Below, one piece after another: positions 27,001 through 42,000 of a DNA stretch of 64,000 nucleotides (the first letter of the stretch is position 1; each line of letters starts with the position of its first letter). Origin of the DNA: Psoroptes ovis. Its lineage: Eukaryota; Arthropoda; Arachnida; Sarcoptiformes; Psoroptidae. The notes beneath the pieces were generated by a model that saw only the letters and a program-made list of their open reading frames with translations, was not told the origin of the DNA and did not search any database. The DNA lies in assembly GCA_002943765.1 (NCBI GenBank), contig PQWQ01000033.1, positions 340,758 through 404,757 of the forward strand. Direction: 5' to 3'. A program made the position numbers and the translations under genes.

Positions 27001-30000
27001 TCTTTTCGTCAAATCTGTCATTTGACGATGGCGGCAGTAATCATTGATTTAATTAATTTCGATCAAATCAAATCTCTTAAATCAAATGATAATGTGTTCG
27101 GATATCACCTTGTTTATCCCAGGTACGTAAATTGATTGAAATCTTTGACTGAATTCAATTTAATTTCAAATCAAATTTAATTTGATTTGAATCAATTTGA
27201 TTTGAAATTTACCTGTGAATCGCCGAAATGTTTTCAAAGTGTTTGAAATATTTCAAATGTTTTGAAATGTGTTTTCACAAATTTTTGTAATTTTCTCACA
27301 CGGGTTAATGTGATACATACACACACACACATATATTTGCATTGAATCGAAATCAAATTCGAATCGAAATCAAATCGCTTCTTATCTTCAATCATTGATC
27401 AAATCAATCACAAATTTCACACCAGTCACAATTCACATTTCACACCAGTGACTTGTACCTATCTTATCAATGATTAAATGTCAATGAATGATCACTTGTT
27501 TAACTGCTTGTCCGGCAGATTTCTTATCTTTAAGATTGAATCTAATAGCTGCGCATCTCATTTTATGTAATTTATTCAATTTCATTCAAGCTTCTTTGGC
27601 TACTTGTATTTCAAAGGGTTAAAGCCTGTAATGGTTACATTGTATCGATCTTAAAGGCCCATAGAATAAAATGTCGTTTTGATATTGATTTTGTGTTTTG
27701 ACCGAAATTCATTGAGAAAAATCCATATTGAGAAACACGTGTAACACGTGCGACATTTGATTTTTGTGTTGCATTATTCTCAGTGTTTCATGCATTATTC
27801 AGCTTGTTCCTGTATCAGGGTACCCTTAGGTCTGTCTGTGTGTGTCCAAGGGTACCTACCTATTGAAAAATGTATCAATGTATTGCTTGGATGAATGTAT
27901 CGATCTCAGGGTTACAACAGGGTCTCAGGCTATGCGTGTTCATGTGCGTGTGTGTGTAACAATACCCTTGACATGTACTTATTACATGTCACTTTATTTC
28001 CATAATCCAATCATTGGATTTGACCTAGAAAACCTTTGTTCATTCATCGAATGGGTGTGTTTTAGACATTTTGTCCCCTCTTACGCTTGTTTTGAATTCA
28101 CATAAACTTTTTGTCGAAACACGTGCATCAAAAGGTCACGTGTTCTTTCACGTGCGTTCGACCCGGTCCCCTCCCGTATGTCGCGGCTCAAAGGTTTCTG
28201 CCTCTAGCTGCAGTACAAGCAAAGCCCCAAGGTACCAATGAACAAACGGTCACCCTAAGGGCTAATCTGCTTCATTTGATTCATTGAATTCATTGATTCC
28301 ATTGAATCATCGTCGATGAATTATTCACAAGTTTTGCCTGCTTACATATTTTATTACCCTTAAATTAAATACACAAAAGTTACGCATCAAAGAATTTATT
28401 AGTGTTCAGAGACTATAACTACTGGTTGTCAAAAAAAAAAAAAAAAAAAATGGATCAGATTTCCCTTGTGACATTCACATTCACGTGAATACACAGAAAA
28501 TCATCAAAAAATGAAATTCCAAAATGAATAATTCATTATTTATTCTAATGACATTCGTCGATTTTACATTCAAAAGTTTCATAGAAACTTCCATTGAAAC
28601 TCCATTGAATTTCAATTACACCGAAAAATCAGAAGAAAAATCTTGACAATTCACGAATTCACAAATCCAAATATTTACCAGGTTCGGTTTGATTGGATTT
28701 GTTTCGAATACAATATTTACTTTGTAACAAATCTTGTTGGTGTTCATCTTTCATAACTTCATACATATATTTACATGATCATTATCGAAATAATGATGAT
28801 CATAATAACAACCAACAGACAAATAAACAAATGACGACCACCACACAACCAAAAAAAATGATTAATGATTCTTTGGTATTACACTTGTCCACTTGTATAC
28901 ACACAAGTGCCATTGGTCCATTGTCCACCATCGTCCATTGTCCCATTCGGTATTCATTTGTCCATTGAATCCAATTGAATCTCATAGTTCACAATGCATT
29001 CATACCCTTAGTCCATGGGACACTGTCCTCTGGTACATAGGACACTGTCCTCTCAGTGTATTCGGTCCCATACACACTGTACATTGTCCTCTTATTTGGT
29101 CCCATACACAAACTTTGTATTCAAGTTTTTTGAAGACCGATTTCGCTGTCGAAATGGTCAATATTTGAAATGTATTCAATCAGACAAATTAATTTCTAAT
29201 AATTTTGTTTTGTTTCGAATTGTTTCTGGTGTAAACAACACCCGAAACATTAAATATTGATCCGCGAAAAAAAATGTAATTACATTTATGAATCGTACAC
29301 AATGTATCAGAGACCAAATGTTACAAATGTTGTTGTAACAACATTGTACCCTAAACTTGTACACTCAAAACTTGTCAAAACTTTGTCATTTGTCATTGAT
29401 TTAATTATTTTGATTACTTCGGGGCTTCGTTTCAGGTTCGGCTTCGGCTTCCATTGAAAATACATGGAAGAAAATTACACCCGAAATTTCGAATCAAATC
29501 GAATCCCGAATCGATGATCAATGATTAATTTTGTTTCGATTCGATTTGATTTGATTAGATTCGATGATTTGATTTGATTTTAATCAAAATAAAATGAAAT
29601 TTTCGGGTTGTTTTTGACATTTGAAATGATCTATCCACCCATTCGAACATTCGTAGAAATTCATTAAAAATCCATTTGTTTTCTTTCCGTCGCTCCCTCC
29701 CTTCCTTGCACTGGTCAAATTTTTCTCGTTGTTAAATAACTTAGGTTGTCCGAAAAATTCATTCCGCTTAATCCGATAGAGTTGCTCAATGAAAATCAGA
29801 CAGAACTTTCCGGACAACCTAAATTATAAATATGACCAAAATGACCAGTTGTATTAAAACAACGCGAATATCAAAAAAAATCCCAAAAATCAAATCAAAT
29901 CAAAAAATAATGACCATTTCGACAAGTGCATTGACCTAATATTTGTTACAATTATTACAATTGTTGTTTACTGGTCATTTTTGTTGTTGTTGTTGTTTAT

Positions 30001-33000
30001 TTGGTCATTTTCATTTGATTTCGGTGAATGTTTGTCGGTTGTTTGTTGGTTGTCAAATAATAATAATGTTAATACTTAATGGTATGAAATGCAAAGAAAA
30101 ATGACAAGTCTTAGACTTTTTGATTTTTTTTTTTGAAATTTCTGCTGGTTCAATTCACTTGTATATTTCCATGTAAGATGATTGCCTCGAAATGATTGTA
30201 TTAGGCTGTCCAAAAAGTTCATTCCACTTGATAAATGGATTTGCTTATTAAAATTGGCCAGAACTTTCCGGACAGCCTAATATTTAAACATCTTTTAAAC
30301 ATTTAAGAAGAAATCGTGATTGGTCAATGATGATTTCAGCTGAATGGCTGAAATCATTATGATGGTTGGTACTGGTGGTGGTTTTGACGTTTGTTCTTAG
30401 TAATTTACGGGGCTTTCGAAGCGCAATTTTCGTGGCAATCTCCGTGGCGATTCGCACTGAATATGCCTCGTACAAAACTAACCGAAATTTGCTCCGAATT
30501 GACCGTTAAATAAAGGTTGTAACCGTAATTTTGAATTTTTGAACTTTTTCAATCAAAAAACTGTGTAAATGCATATGTAAACAAGCGCAGAATTGCGCAA
30601 TTAGTTCAAAGGCCTTTGTGATATGCTTTTGTATTTTTCACCCCATTCAATAATTTGATTTAAATCGATTTCATATAATTGAAATTTTTAGCCCAAAAAA
30701 AAAAAAAAAAAATTTAGCAAAATCCAAGCATTATGAGCTTGTCGTGTGTGTATATAATTGTGTAATTCAATGTTTATTTCAATTTAAATTTTAGATTCAT
30801 TGAAGAAAATTTTTTTTTTTTTTTTTTTTTTTTGGATTAAATTGAAGAAATTAACATCAGATTTTCATTCAGATTTAATGAGATTTTCTCGAATTGAATT
30901 TTTTTTTTTTGGTGAATTCAGGTCAATTTGAATGAATTTTTTGAATTAATAATTCTTATATTTTGGTCTGAATGAATGAATGAATGAATATTTCATTGAT
31001 ATAATTTTGCTGCCAAAAAAAATGTCTAAAAATTGTTTTCAAACCACTTTTTCAACTCTTTGATTGGCATTTGACACATGCAAACAAACTTGACGCCTTA
31101 ATTCGTTTATGAAAAGAACAGCCATGTGTTTAAGATGTTGTTTTGATCGGTGAATAGAAAGACATTCATTCCAAGGTGCCTATTAGGCGCCTACCGAGTG
31201 CAAAAGGTTATTTCGATCTGTTTTGATTAATATGAAATGAATTTTGAAAAATCAAATTTTGAATTTTGACTTTTGATTTGTTTGTTTGACATGAAATTTT
31301 TTCCGAAAAAAAATTTCATTAAATCAAATCAAATATACAATTTCATTGTATGTAAATTTTGATCCAATTTTTTTTCCAGTTTTGCAAATAATAAAATAAA
31401 GGATTAACAAATATTCAAATATACAAATAAATAACAAACGATGAATATATCTTCTAAACGCTTTGCACTCGTTGAATTTCGAGAGAAATTTTTTCCAAAT
31501 CGTCTCTTAAAAGCTCTGAAAAACCGATTCACAAAGGCTCCAGCATGGAGCCTTTGGAGTTTCAAAGGGTTGAACCCTTTTGAACTGATTGATTTTTATA
31601 TTAAAATAATTATGATCATTTTCAATTAATTATTGTTATAAATCTTTATTAAAATAATTATTATTTTTCGACTATTTGCCTTGAAGGGTTTTTTGCTTGA
31701 CTTGTACATTTAATGATTCTTGAGTCTGCTGTATATAATACACAGCTTTCATTCGAATACAATTTTACAGCTGCCAAGCTTCAGCATATATTCAGCAAAA
31801 CTGGCTCAGTTTTCTATGTTTGTGTATTATTTGCAGTTTTCAAAGTTTATTTTTACATTTACCTTTCCATACAAATTCAATTCATTCATCATTTAATATG
31901 ATTTGATTGATTTTTTTGATTTTTCTGAATTTCTTGTTGTTGTTGTTTGTATTTGTATTTGTTTGATTCACATTTACCTACTTACAATCGAAAACATTAA
32001 ACATACCTGATTCAGTCAAATATATTTAGGTTGTCCGGAAAGTTTTGGCCGATTTTCATTGTGCAACTCTATTGCTATAAAGCCGAATGAACTTTTCGGA
32101 CAGCCTAATATATACCTGATTGAAATGATGGAAATATATGTGTATCAAAGGTATAAATTATTATGAAATAAACCAATAAAACTAACAAATAAATAGGCCA
32201 AAATGGCCATCATTGAATCAATGAATGAGTGAATGAATGGATGCGCATCTTGGTAGTCAGCTTTGATGAACATCTATGAACACACATATTCATTAAAATA
32301 TGATTTAATTTGATTTGAGCTGATTTGATTTGATTTTGTTCGAATGTCCATTGACTTATCATCTTATTTGAATCAAATCGAATTCGAATTAATTTGATTC
32401 AAGATTTTTTCTCAAGATTTTCATCGTTGCGCTTGTTGCTGTTGTTGTTTGCAGTTACCTGTGATTATTATCAAGCTTAATGAGCTTGCTGAAATGGCCA
32501 ACTACTCAATCGTAGGCCAATGGCTTTGGGATCAAGGGATTGACCCGTTTTCTCAAATCATTAATTTGATGAAATCATTTTGGTGATTTTGATTTGGTTG
32601 GTCAAAATTTGGATTGGTCAAATCATTTGACTGGTCAAAAAATGATTTTGATAATTGAACTGATAATTTATTCGATTGATGAAGATCGAAATCTGAAAAT
32701 CTTGAAAATTATTTTTGATATACTTTTCAAATTAATTGAGTTGAAACATACGAATTGAGAATGTCTATTTATTATTATCCATGGGTTAAAAGGTTAAAAA
32801 TGAATTTTTATGAATGATATGATGAACCATCATTGATGATGAACGAACATGGTCATTGATTAATTTTGATTAGTGTTGACTAATCGTGATTGGTCATTTT
32901 GAATTTCTTGACTTAGAATTCACAAATTCTGACCAATTCTAATCAATTCTGTCCAGTTTTGTTTATATCAAACCGAAAGGGTTATGTTCTATAGCCAAAG

Positions 33001-36000
33001 TATAATTTTCCTATGAATAATATGTGAATTGAAAATTTCAATAATTTCAAACAGAAAATTTCAATTGAAATTCAAGCCAGCCATCAATTTTGAGTTTCAA
33101 ATGTTTTCAAAGCTCAAATATCAATAATTGTAGTCAATTAACTCTATCATTATTCATTACTATTGTTGTATATTGGACTTATTGATTGATAATTGATCGA
33201 TTATTGATCAATTGTTTTGTTCAATACAATCAATCGATCAATCAACAATTGATTGATCGACTTCATATTCATCCAATATTCACATATGTGAACACTGTTC
33301 AATATTTGAATTTACAAACACATTTCAATTATCATTCGATTGAATCATCGTGTATCTTTTCAATTTGAAATTCAAATTCAAACAATGACAATCGAATTGA
33401 ATTGAATTGAATTCGGATGAATTCTATTCAAAAATACCCCTAAATTATTTTGACATTTTGAACCTTTTCCATTGTTTGAACATGTTGAATTGAATTGAAC
33501 AAATTTTTTTTGAATTTCAATGATTATATCAATTACGATGTCAATCGAAAATCATTATCTTTGATTTGTACTCTGCCATTTGGCATTTTGCTTTCTTGAC
33601 ATATCATCAATGATGATGATTGATATATTAGGTTGTCCTAAAAGTTTTTGCCGATTATATTTGTAGCGAATCATGAGAAAATTGGCAAAAACTTATCGGA
33701 CAACCTAATAATGATAATAATGGTAATATAATGACAGATAATAGCGATGATGCTACTGTGTGTTTTGTATGTATGTAAGTGTCCATTTATGTTTGAATAG
33801 ACATTTCAATTGTCCATATTTCAATTGTACAAATTTCAATTTTGTACTTATTTTCCAATCGCCATTTGTGCTTTCGAAAGGGTTGAATTGTGTGTATTTC
33901 GAATGTAATAATTTGTATTGAATTTCAATTTCAAGACTTGAATATCGATTCAAAATCAATTGATTTGATTGAAATTTTTCAATTTCGAAATCAATTATTT
34001 TCAATCTATCGATTGATTCGATTTCGATTGAATTTCACATTTCAAGTCCATCTTCTCATTTTCAGATGTTTCGATTGATGACTGTTGCATAATAATTACA
34101 GATGGATACCTAATACATACCTAATAACATGGCTGAACATACTAACCATGGTAGATACCTCTTAATACTGATGGTTGATACACATCTTGATTGATGGATG
34201 CATCAACCCGCGCGGTTTGAAACCATCTATCTCTGTGTGTGCTTACCTTGTGCGCTTACCTGTGCTTTGGTCTATTTTTCAATTTCCATCATTCATCACT
34301 TTTAGACCAAAACAAGCGCACTAATTACCTTAATTAAAGCTTAATTAGTAAAAATACAAAATGAACGACTCAAAAATTGTAACGAGCCGAACCGAACCAT
34401 TGATAATTTTGTAAAAAAACAATAGCCCTATACTCTTCATAGGTAATTAACAATGTATACCTATTTATATACCTGTGTGAGCATACACATACACATCTTA
34501 CAAACATTCACTTATCAATTACAATCGAAACAAACCAACCAAAAATTGGTTAATTGAAAAAAACGAAAAATCAGTCTGGCAGCTCTTCGTGAAAAAAACT
34601 AGGGCAGCAATCATCAACATCGCTGCGCAAGCTGCTGCTGTCAGACACTCTGATAGACTTCATACACAAATAATTTCATCTAAAAATAAATGATAATAAA
34701 TTCAAATAATGAAATGATTTAACGAACATAATCGTGATTATTTGTTGTTGATGCTCAGATATATTTGTTCAAAGGTATTTACCTTTGAAAATGGTCGAAA
34801 ATAGTCGTAAATACCTTTGAAAATGCTCGAAAACTACATAAATACCTGTAAATACCTTTGAAAATCTTTGAAAAATACCTTTAATCTTCAAAACAAATCC
34901 CCATAAACACACATAAACACTAACAGTTTGCTACAATTATTTGTGATACAATTTGTTTATTTGATTTGTTTAACCATTTGTTTCTTAAATTGTTTGATTA
35001 TTCAGACGATAGCCAGTTGTAAATTTTGCAGATTAAAATCTTCATTCATTCGCTCGTTATAAAATCTTATTATCTTCGAACAAATATATCTTAGAAAAAT
35101 ATCTTATTGAGATAATTGAAAATAATCTTTAGTCTTGTAAAATAATTGAATTTCATTTTGAATTTATTCAGAGAATTCCATTGTTTGTTTTATATTTGGA
35201 TGATCAAAAATTTTTCGAAATTTTCGAAAAAATCTATTTTTACCTGTGCCCAACATAAATATATTTCTACACATATTTATATCGAATGGATAATTTTCAA
35301 TTCAATAAATCCATTCCTCGACACCCCATTTGTATCTGTGTGTGCTCATAAACTCTACGCTGTATTTCATATTGTAAATCAGCTCAAATCCATTCAAATT
35401 CAAAAACGTTTAATTGTCATTTGAATGAATCAAATCATTCACAAGGATTCAATTTTTCGACTTTTGACTTGAATTTTATTCAAAGAAATCAGATTTTAAG
35501 ATTTGAAGTCTTAGATTTGCATAAGAAATCAATTGATCTTTGAATCGATTGATCAACTCGTTTCTTCGCTTCAGATTTGAAATCAATTGTTTTTCAATTT
35601 GTTTTGCATTAGGTTTTTGTCCGAAAAGTTCATTCTGCTTAATCGGATAGAGTTGCTCATGAAAATCGGCCAAAACTTTCTGGACAACCTATTATATTCT
35701 GTGATTTTTTTTTCGGTCGATTAAACAAATTCATTGAATCGATTGAATCGATTTGATTTGTTTTCATCAATTTGACAAATCATTGATTTTTTTTTCAAAT
35801 TTTGAAAAGGTTAATAGCTTGTGAAAAAATATTTTTCAATTGTTGAATTGTTGTTCATTCACGAAAAACAGCTAAAACAAAGCCGAAAATCATTTGAAAT
35901 CATTTAAAATCATTGATTCACAAATCTTCAATACAAAATAATGATTATGATTCACAAAGTGAATTGATTTTTGATGATTTTAATGATTTTGTTTCCGTGA

Positions 36001-39000
36001 GTTTTATTATTTTTTACGATTATTATTTCGAGAAATTTTCCCGAAATTTTCATCGGAAGAAATCAAATCACAATTTGTGTTTGTGCGTGTGTTAATCCTT
36101 TGATCTCTCTGTGCATGTATTTTGTGATTTTCTATGTACGTTTGGTATGTTTATGGCCCAATGAAAACCTTTCCATTGACGTAATTTGCAGCCAAAAAGG
36201 GTTTACGATCGCTTGCGCAGCTGGAAATTGAGTAAATATGAAAATTCAGCCTAATAAATAAGACAATAAACTTGTATTTGAATAATCAAACAAAGATTTC
36301 AATTTGAAAGTTTCCGAAGAAAATTTTCTCGAAAAGTTTTCTTTTCCTGGAAAATTTCCGATTCCATTCAATTCACTGTAATTCCTTGAAGACTATAAGT
36401 CTCATTGTCACTTGTACATTGAATAATGGTCGGATTTTGATCATTAATTTCATCTGAGAGCGAGAAGAGTTTTCCGGAATCGATCATTTTTCAAAAAACT
36501 TTAGTCTCAGAATCCACCCAAAGACTTGATGATGACAAATTCTCGCAGTCATTAATCATCAGAATCGATCGTCTCGCTGGTCATATGTCGGAAATTTCAT
36601 TCCCAAGAATCATTTGTTCTGCAGTAATTTGTCTTCTTTGGACGATCATTTTCTTAGACTCTTTTTGTTTGCTTAAAGATCCAAAATGATTTGAACAAAG
36701 AACCAAAATGTCTTGGACAAGTACAAGTACAGAGATGTCTGGTCAAAGACATTTGTCAATTTTGTGTTCAGAATTTTGTCAGAAATTGTCTTTGATCAAT
36801 GATCAATGTCTGTGTGTGTGTACATAAGTGAAAGATTCGAAAACATATTTGCTCGAAGACGACAAAAGAATTTAAGACGAGATGAATGAACTCTTTGAAT
36901 CCTTGTACAAGAAGAATTAATATGTAAAATTGTCGTCGTTTTTCCATTTTGGTAAACAACACGCATAGAAATAGAAAGCAAAGCGAAAAAATGATTGACA
37001 TTTCCCATGAAATGAGAAATGAAATTAGAAATGAAATCAAAATAAATAAAATTATTAAGCTGTCCGAAAAGTTCATTACGCATAATTCTCATAGAGTTGT
37101 TCTTGAAAATCGGCCAAAACTTTTCGGACAACTTAATACTAAAATACATTGAATTTTTGAAAATGACAAAATAATGAAAAGTCAAACAATAAATATATAT
37201 TTTTGGAAAATTTCCTGCTTTTAATTCTTGGTGTTTTGTATTTGTTCATCATCATTATTAGTTCGCTTGTTTGTTTGTTTATTCTTATAATTCTTATTCT
37301 TATGGCATATAATTGCCATAAACATTTAATGATATTTTTCCATTATTAAAAATGTTTAAAAACAAATATCACCACCAAAATATTCTGTGAAATATTCCGC
37401 AGAATTTCCTTACGCCTTTTGTCGCATTGAATCTCATCGATTCCAGCCCTAGAATTTCGTAGATTCCAGCCAATACAGTGGCTTATAGAACTTTATTCAT
37501 GGTGAATATTCATTACTGTGATATAGACAGATGTATATAAATTATTGATATCATTAAATTATTATCATTATTTTCTTCAGTAAATTTATTCATTGATAAA
37601 TAATGATAATAATTTAGTATTTTCATTGTATAAAATAATTTTGTAATAATTCATTGTGTAATTGTTGCCTGTTGTATATTCATTCATTCATTAATGCAAT
37701 TATTCTTGATTCTGTCTGGCCATTTTCTGGCCATTATCCCCTCTTAAAAAAATCTTCCCGAAAACTTTTTCCATTCTCAAAATTCTGGTGTAATTTATTT
37801 CAATTTATTTTTGTCAATTTACGCTACACTCTTGTCCATTTGAAGGTTCCTTTAATTTTTGAAACAAAGTAAATTTTTAAAAGCTCTAAGAAACAATCAA
37901 TCGGGTGTGTCTCGATATTTTTGGCTTGTCATCACACACATAATGATAATGATCATATAATGACAATCGGGTAATTGACGACATCGATGAAATGTCTGTA
38001 CCCGACCCTGTCCTCTGTACTAAGGTCGTATTTTTGCGAAATTTTATGGCCAAAATCACGAAGAAAATCACGAAATTACTTTGGTCAAAAAATGTTCACC
38101 AAAAGCTTTGGTAAAGGCGAAATGATTTTCTATGAATCATCCATTAAATTCAATGTGATTCAGTCTCTGTCTTAGTCTTCGTTCAATTCAATTGCATTGA
38201 AAAATCGAAATTCAAAATTAGATTCATTTACTTGAGATTGATACATCATTTCATTCATCCATTAATACTAATAATAATGAGCTCATTTCTTCATTTAAAT
38301 GAAAACATATTTCAATGCAATCAAATGCAATTGTGTCATTCGAAATTGTGTATGATATGATATGTGAAAATGTTTGAAAATTAATGACCCCGCAATCGTT
38401 TCTTCTTGTTAAAGATCTTATGGATGTTGATTCTCATATAACTCTTTGAACACTAATAATAATTGAAATAATTCAAATGATGATGATGCATACATTGATT
38501 TCAAATTATAAATATTCAAAAATTATGATGACAAAGATTTCAAGATTGCTTATTCTTCGAAGAATTCATAAATTCTTAAAGAATGAATTGAATACATTTT
38601 GTATGAATTTTGAAATTTCTTAGTTTTTTATTATTTCCATGAATTTTTTTTTTTTTTTGTTTTCTTCATTCGAAATTCATATTTTTAAATAAATAAATCT
38701 CATTGAAAAATATGGAAATAAATATGAAATATTTATAAAAATAAAAATATTCTGCGATTAATCTTGTTTGCTTTGAATGCTTTCGAGTAGGATATGATTA
38801 ATTCTTTGCTTTTAACATGTTTTATTACGACAAACAGTTTCTGTGCGTTGATTCACATAATAATAATTACGATTATAATCCACATACTGATGATGGTTCA
38901 AATTTGATTCTTATCTCTTTTTTATTAATTCAATAAATTCATATTTATTTGAATTTATTCATATTTAATTCATTCATTTATTCGAATTCATTCTTTTACA

Positions 39001-42000
39001 TTTTACATCTCTTTGATGCTCTCTGAGATATTGTTCAATTTTGAATTTTTTCCATTTCTTAATTCGTCATTTTCGTTCTTCATAATTCGTTATTATTCGT
39101 TGGTGCTGCTGCTGTTGTTGTTGTTGATATTTGATTTAATTCTATTCAATTTAATTTGATTTGATATGATTATGATAATCATAATTATTATTAAAAGATG
39201 CTCACAAAGAGAGAGTTAACAATTGTGAAAACAAAATTTTTCTCAAATTTTTTCTATTCAAAAAATTTTTCTACATTTCCGCATCATCTTTCGACATTAG
39301 GTTGTCCGAAAAGTTCATCACCGCTTAATCACAATAGAGTCGGTGATGAAAATCGGCCAAAACTTTATGGACAACCTAGAATATTATTCTGATTATTCAT
39401 ATGCATAGAATTTTTTAAATGATGCTCAGCATTCAATTGAAAAAATTTATTTATTTATTTTTTTTTGGCAAGAATCATTGGCTTTTGTTCACCAGCACAT
39501 TTATACGAAAACAAGTGTATTTGGTGGTTGACAATTGTCAACCAGAAATGAGCGAAAAAAAAATTCTTCCATAGAAATTCTCATTGAATGACTTGTTCGT
39601 TCGATTCAAAATACCATTCGTTAATTCAATTCAATGGACCAAAATTTTTCCTGTCAAATTCTTTAAGATCCATGGAATAATTCAGAATTATTTCAAAATT
39701 TTTCAATGAAAAATGAGTCCTAAAAAGACAATATACGGTCCAACACGACATTTCGATCGTGTAATTCAATTGTATTTCCATGTATATTCAATGTATTTTC
39801 AATTGTAATTCAGTGCATTTTCGTTGTATTCTATGTATCTTTATCTATTTTCGGCCTTTTTAATGCGATTACAGCTCAATTTTCGGCTTGAATCAATGTA
39901 AATTCAATTTTTTCCACTTTATCCCATCATCATTATTACATCTAATATGAATTCATGTTTTCTCCAAACAATTATCATTATTATTGTTTCCAATCCATTA
40001 AGAAAATACATTGAAATTGCATTGAAATACATTATATTTCAATGGGGAGGGAAATCTGTGCAAATTTTTTAAAAATTCAAAACAACTTGAATTGTAACAA
40101 ATTTTGAATCAAATGTAGCCATATTTGAATTCGTTTGATTCATCAAAAAATGAAATATTTTTATTTAAAATTGCTTCAGTGGAAGCATATTACACATAAT
40201 GATACATAATAACGTTATTTATGGATTTTTTTCCTTAGAAAAATCCGAATTTTAGGTTTTTCGGAAAGTTCTGGCCGATTTTCATGAGCTACTCTATCGG
40301 ATTAAGCGGAATGAACTTTTCGGACAGCCTAATATTTTGCCCCCATTCATTTCTACGAATGGGTTATATTCACATGGGTCATTCACAAATATGTTCAACT
40401 TAGAAAATTGCGATGAGAAAACATCACGAAATTTGCTCGGTCGAATCATGTATTTCTATTCACAGTGTTTGTTCAATGTAAATGAAGATTTATTGGCCAA
40501 TTTTCATTCATTTTCATTTGAACATTTTCAAATGTTTCCCAAGTAATGATTCTAATTATCTATGAATGGCCCATTCATTGATTATTATCTTGTTCGATTG
40601 TTATCTCTCAGTGCCAAATCGGTGCTTTTTGAATGGTTTTTTTTCAAAGGCTGAGCGGTTCTCGAAAGGTTGGTGCCTGCCAAATGTCCTGCCAATTGGC
40701 TCTGGCTAAAGCACATACACTCGAGAGCCATTTGGTTTAGACCCTAGACTCGAAAGCCACAGCGGCATTTGTCATAATACCCCTCTTATAACCCCTGTAG
40801 TTGTGTAAAACCCTATTCACTAGAAGCCTATTGGGAAAAAACTTGCTCACTCAAAATTTTCCAAAGGCCTAAACCCTCTTTGATAATCATTCGATTCTCG
40901 GTATTATCAATAATTAATTGGACAATAATCATATTGGTAATTTGAGAATTTAGAATGTTTCACATTCGATAATTCTCTGTGAGCTTGTTTTCATGAAAAT
41001 TTTCCAAAGGTTCAGCCATCTAATATTGCTGCGCTTGTTCGTCATTCATTGAATCATTGCTGCGCCAGTGACTGGCCAAAAACAGATGTTTTCCATGTCG
41101 TTTGATTTCGGGAAATATTCCTCTCCACACAAAGGATCATCCTAATTGAAAATTATTGATTCCATCGATTCGATTTGTTTACAATAACAACGTTTTTGAA
41201 TGTTTCCGAAACATTTTTCTTTTTGGAAAAATTTCTCGTAAAATCTTAATGGCTACCACCACCATCATCAATTCACTTGCTCATCATACAAATGTTTATG
41301 TAAACTTTTTTTTTTGATTAATTGATTTTTGACCCCATTACAAGAGAAACTTTACATAGAAATTATTGACATATACATTTGACCTTTAAGACCCTGAACC
41401 TTTTAGTTTATGTTTATTTTGTTTGTTTATTTGTATGCTCCACATTCGAGCATGTTCAGCAGGCTCTAATATAATTCTCTCGCTGCGCAAGATAATTCTG
41501 GATGGATAGATGGATGGCCAGATGATTTTCGTTTGGTCTGGTAAACCCCAGAACCCTGTGTTTATTTTCAAAAAAAAAAAAAAAACGCCCGCAGAGATGA
41601 GCCCTGGCTGCGCAATCTATGCTCTCGATCTCCGTTAATCTATGTGTGGCTGGCCATTGAGATCATCGAGACCATTGAAATCTTATTGAAATCGTGTTCA
41701 CAGTGCCAATTCTATTGAATTCATTGTATTCAATACGAGATATCGACCAAAGCACAATGGTTGATGATTATATCATTGTGTTCATTCATTGACTGGCTGA
41801 AGATTTGTGTCCATTCATTGAATGAATGGAAAATTCTGCACGAAATTCGTGTTGGCCAATGTTTGTTTTGAGTGTGGTGTATACAATCGGCGCAAATATT
41901 ACATATTGTTCCGTTATAATTACATACAAACAAACCAAACAATTATTGATCGTTATTATTTGTATTGTGGTGTAATTATATAAGTAATTTATTGAAGAAC

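Larger units (their letters stand above)
9029..27027 (+). other. First part of the 42.6-kb Jupiter intron
   Basis: The intron runs from 9029 to 51623. This portion has no recognised gene. It contains MITEs at 13323, 16104, 16219 and 20230, the piggyBac-like element at 12771, a GACGTAGTA repeat near 14506, microsatellites, a possible small ORF at 9639, and many short hairpins of the AAGGT-N4-ACCTT type. Blocks such as 9890-12760, 14640-16100, 17000-19990 and 22250-26450 are otherwise unannotated AT-rich DNA in which I see only simple repeats. Confidence 0.7.
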
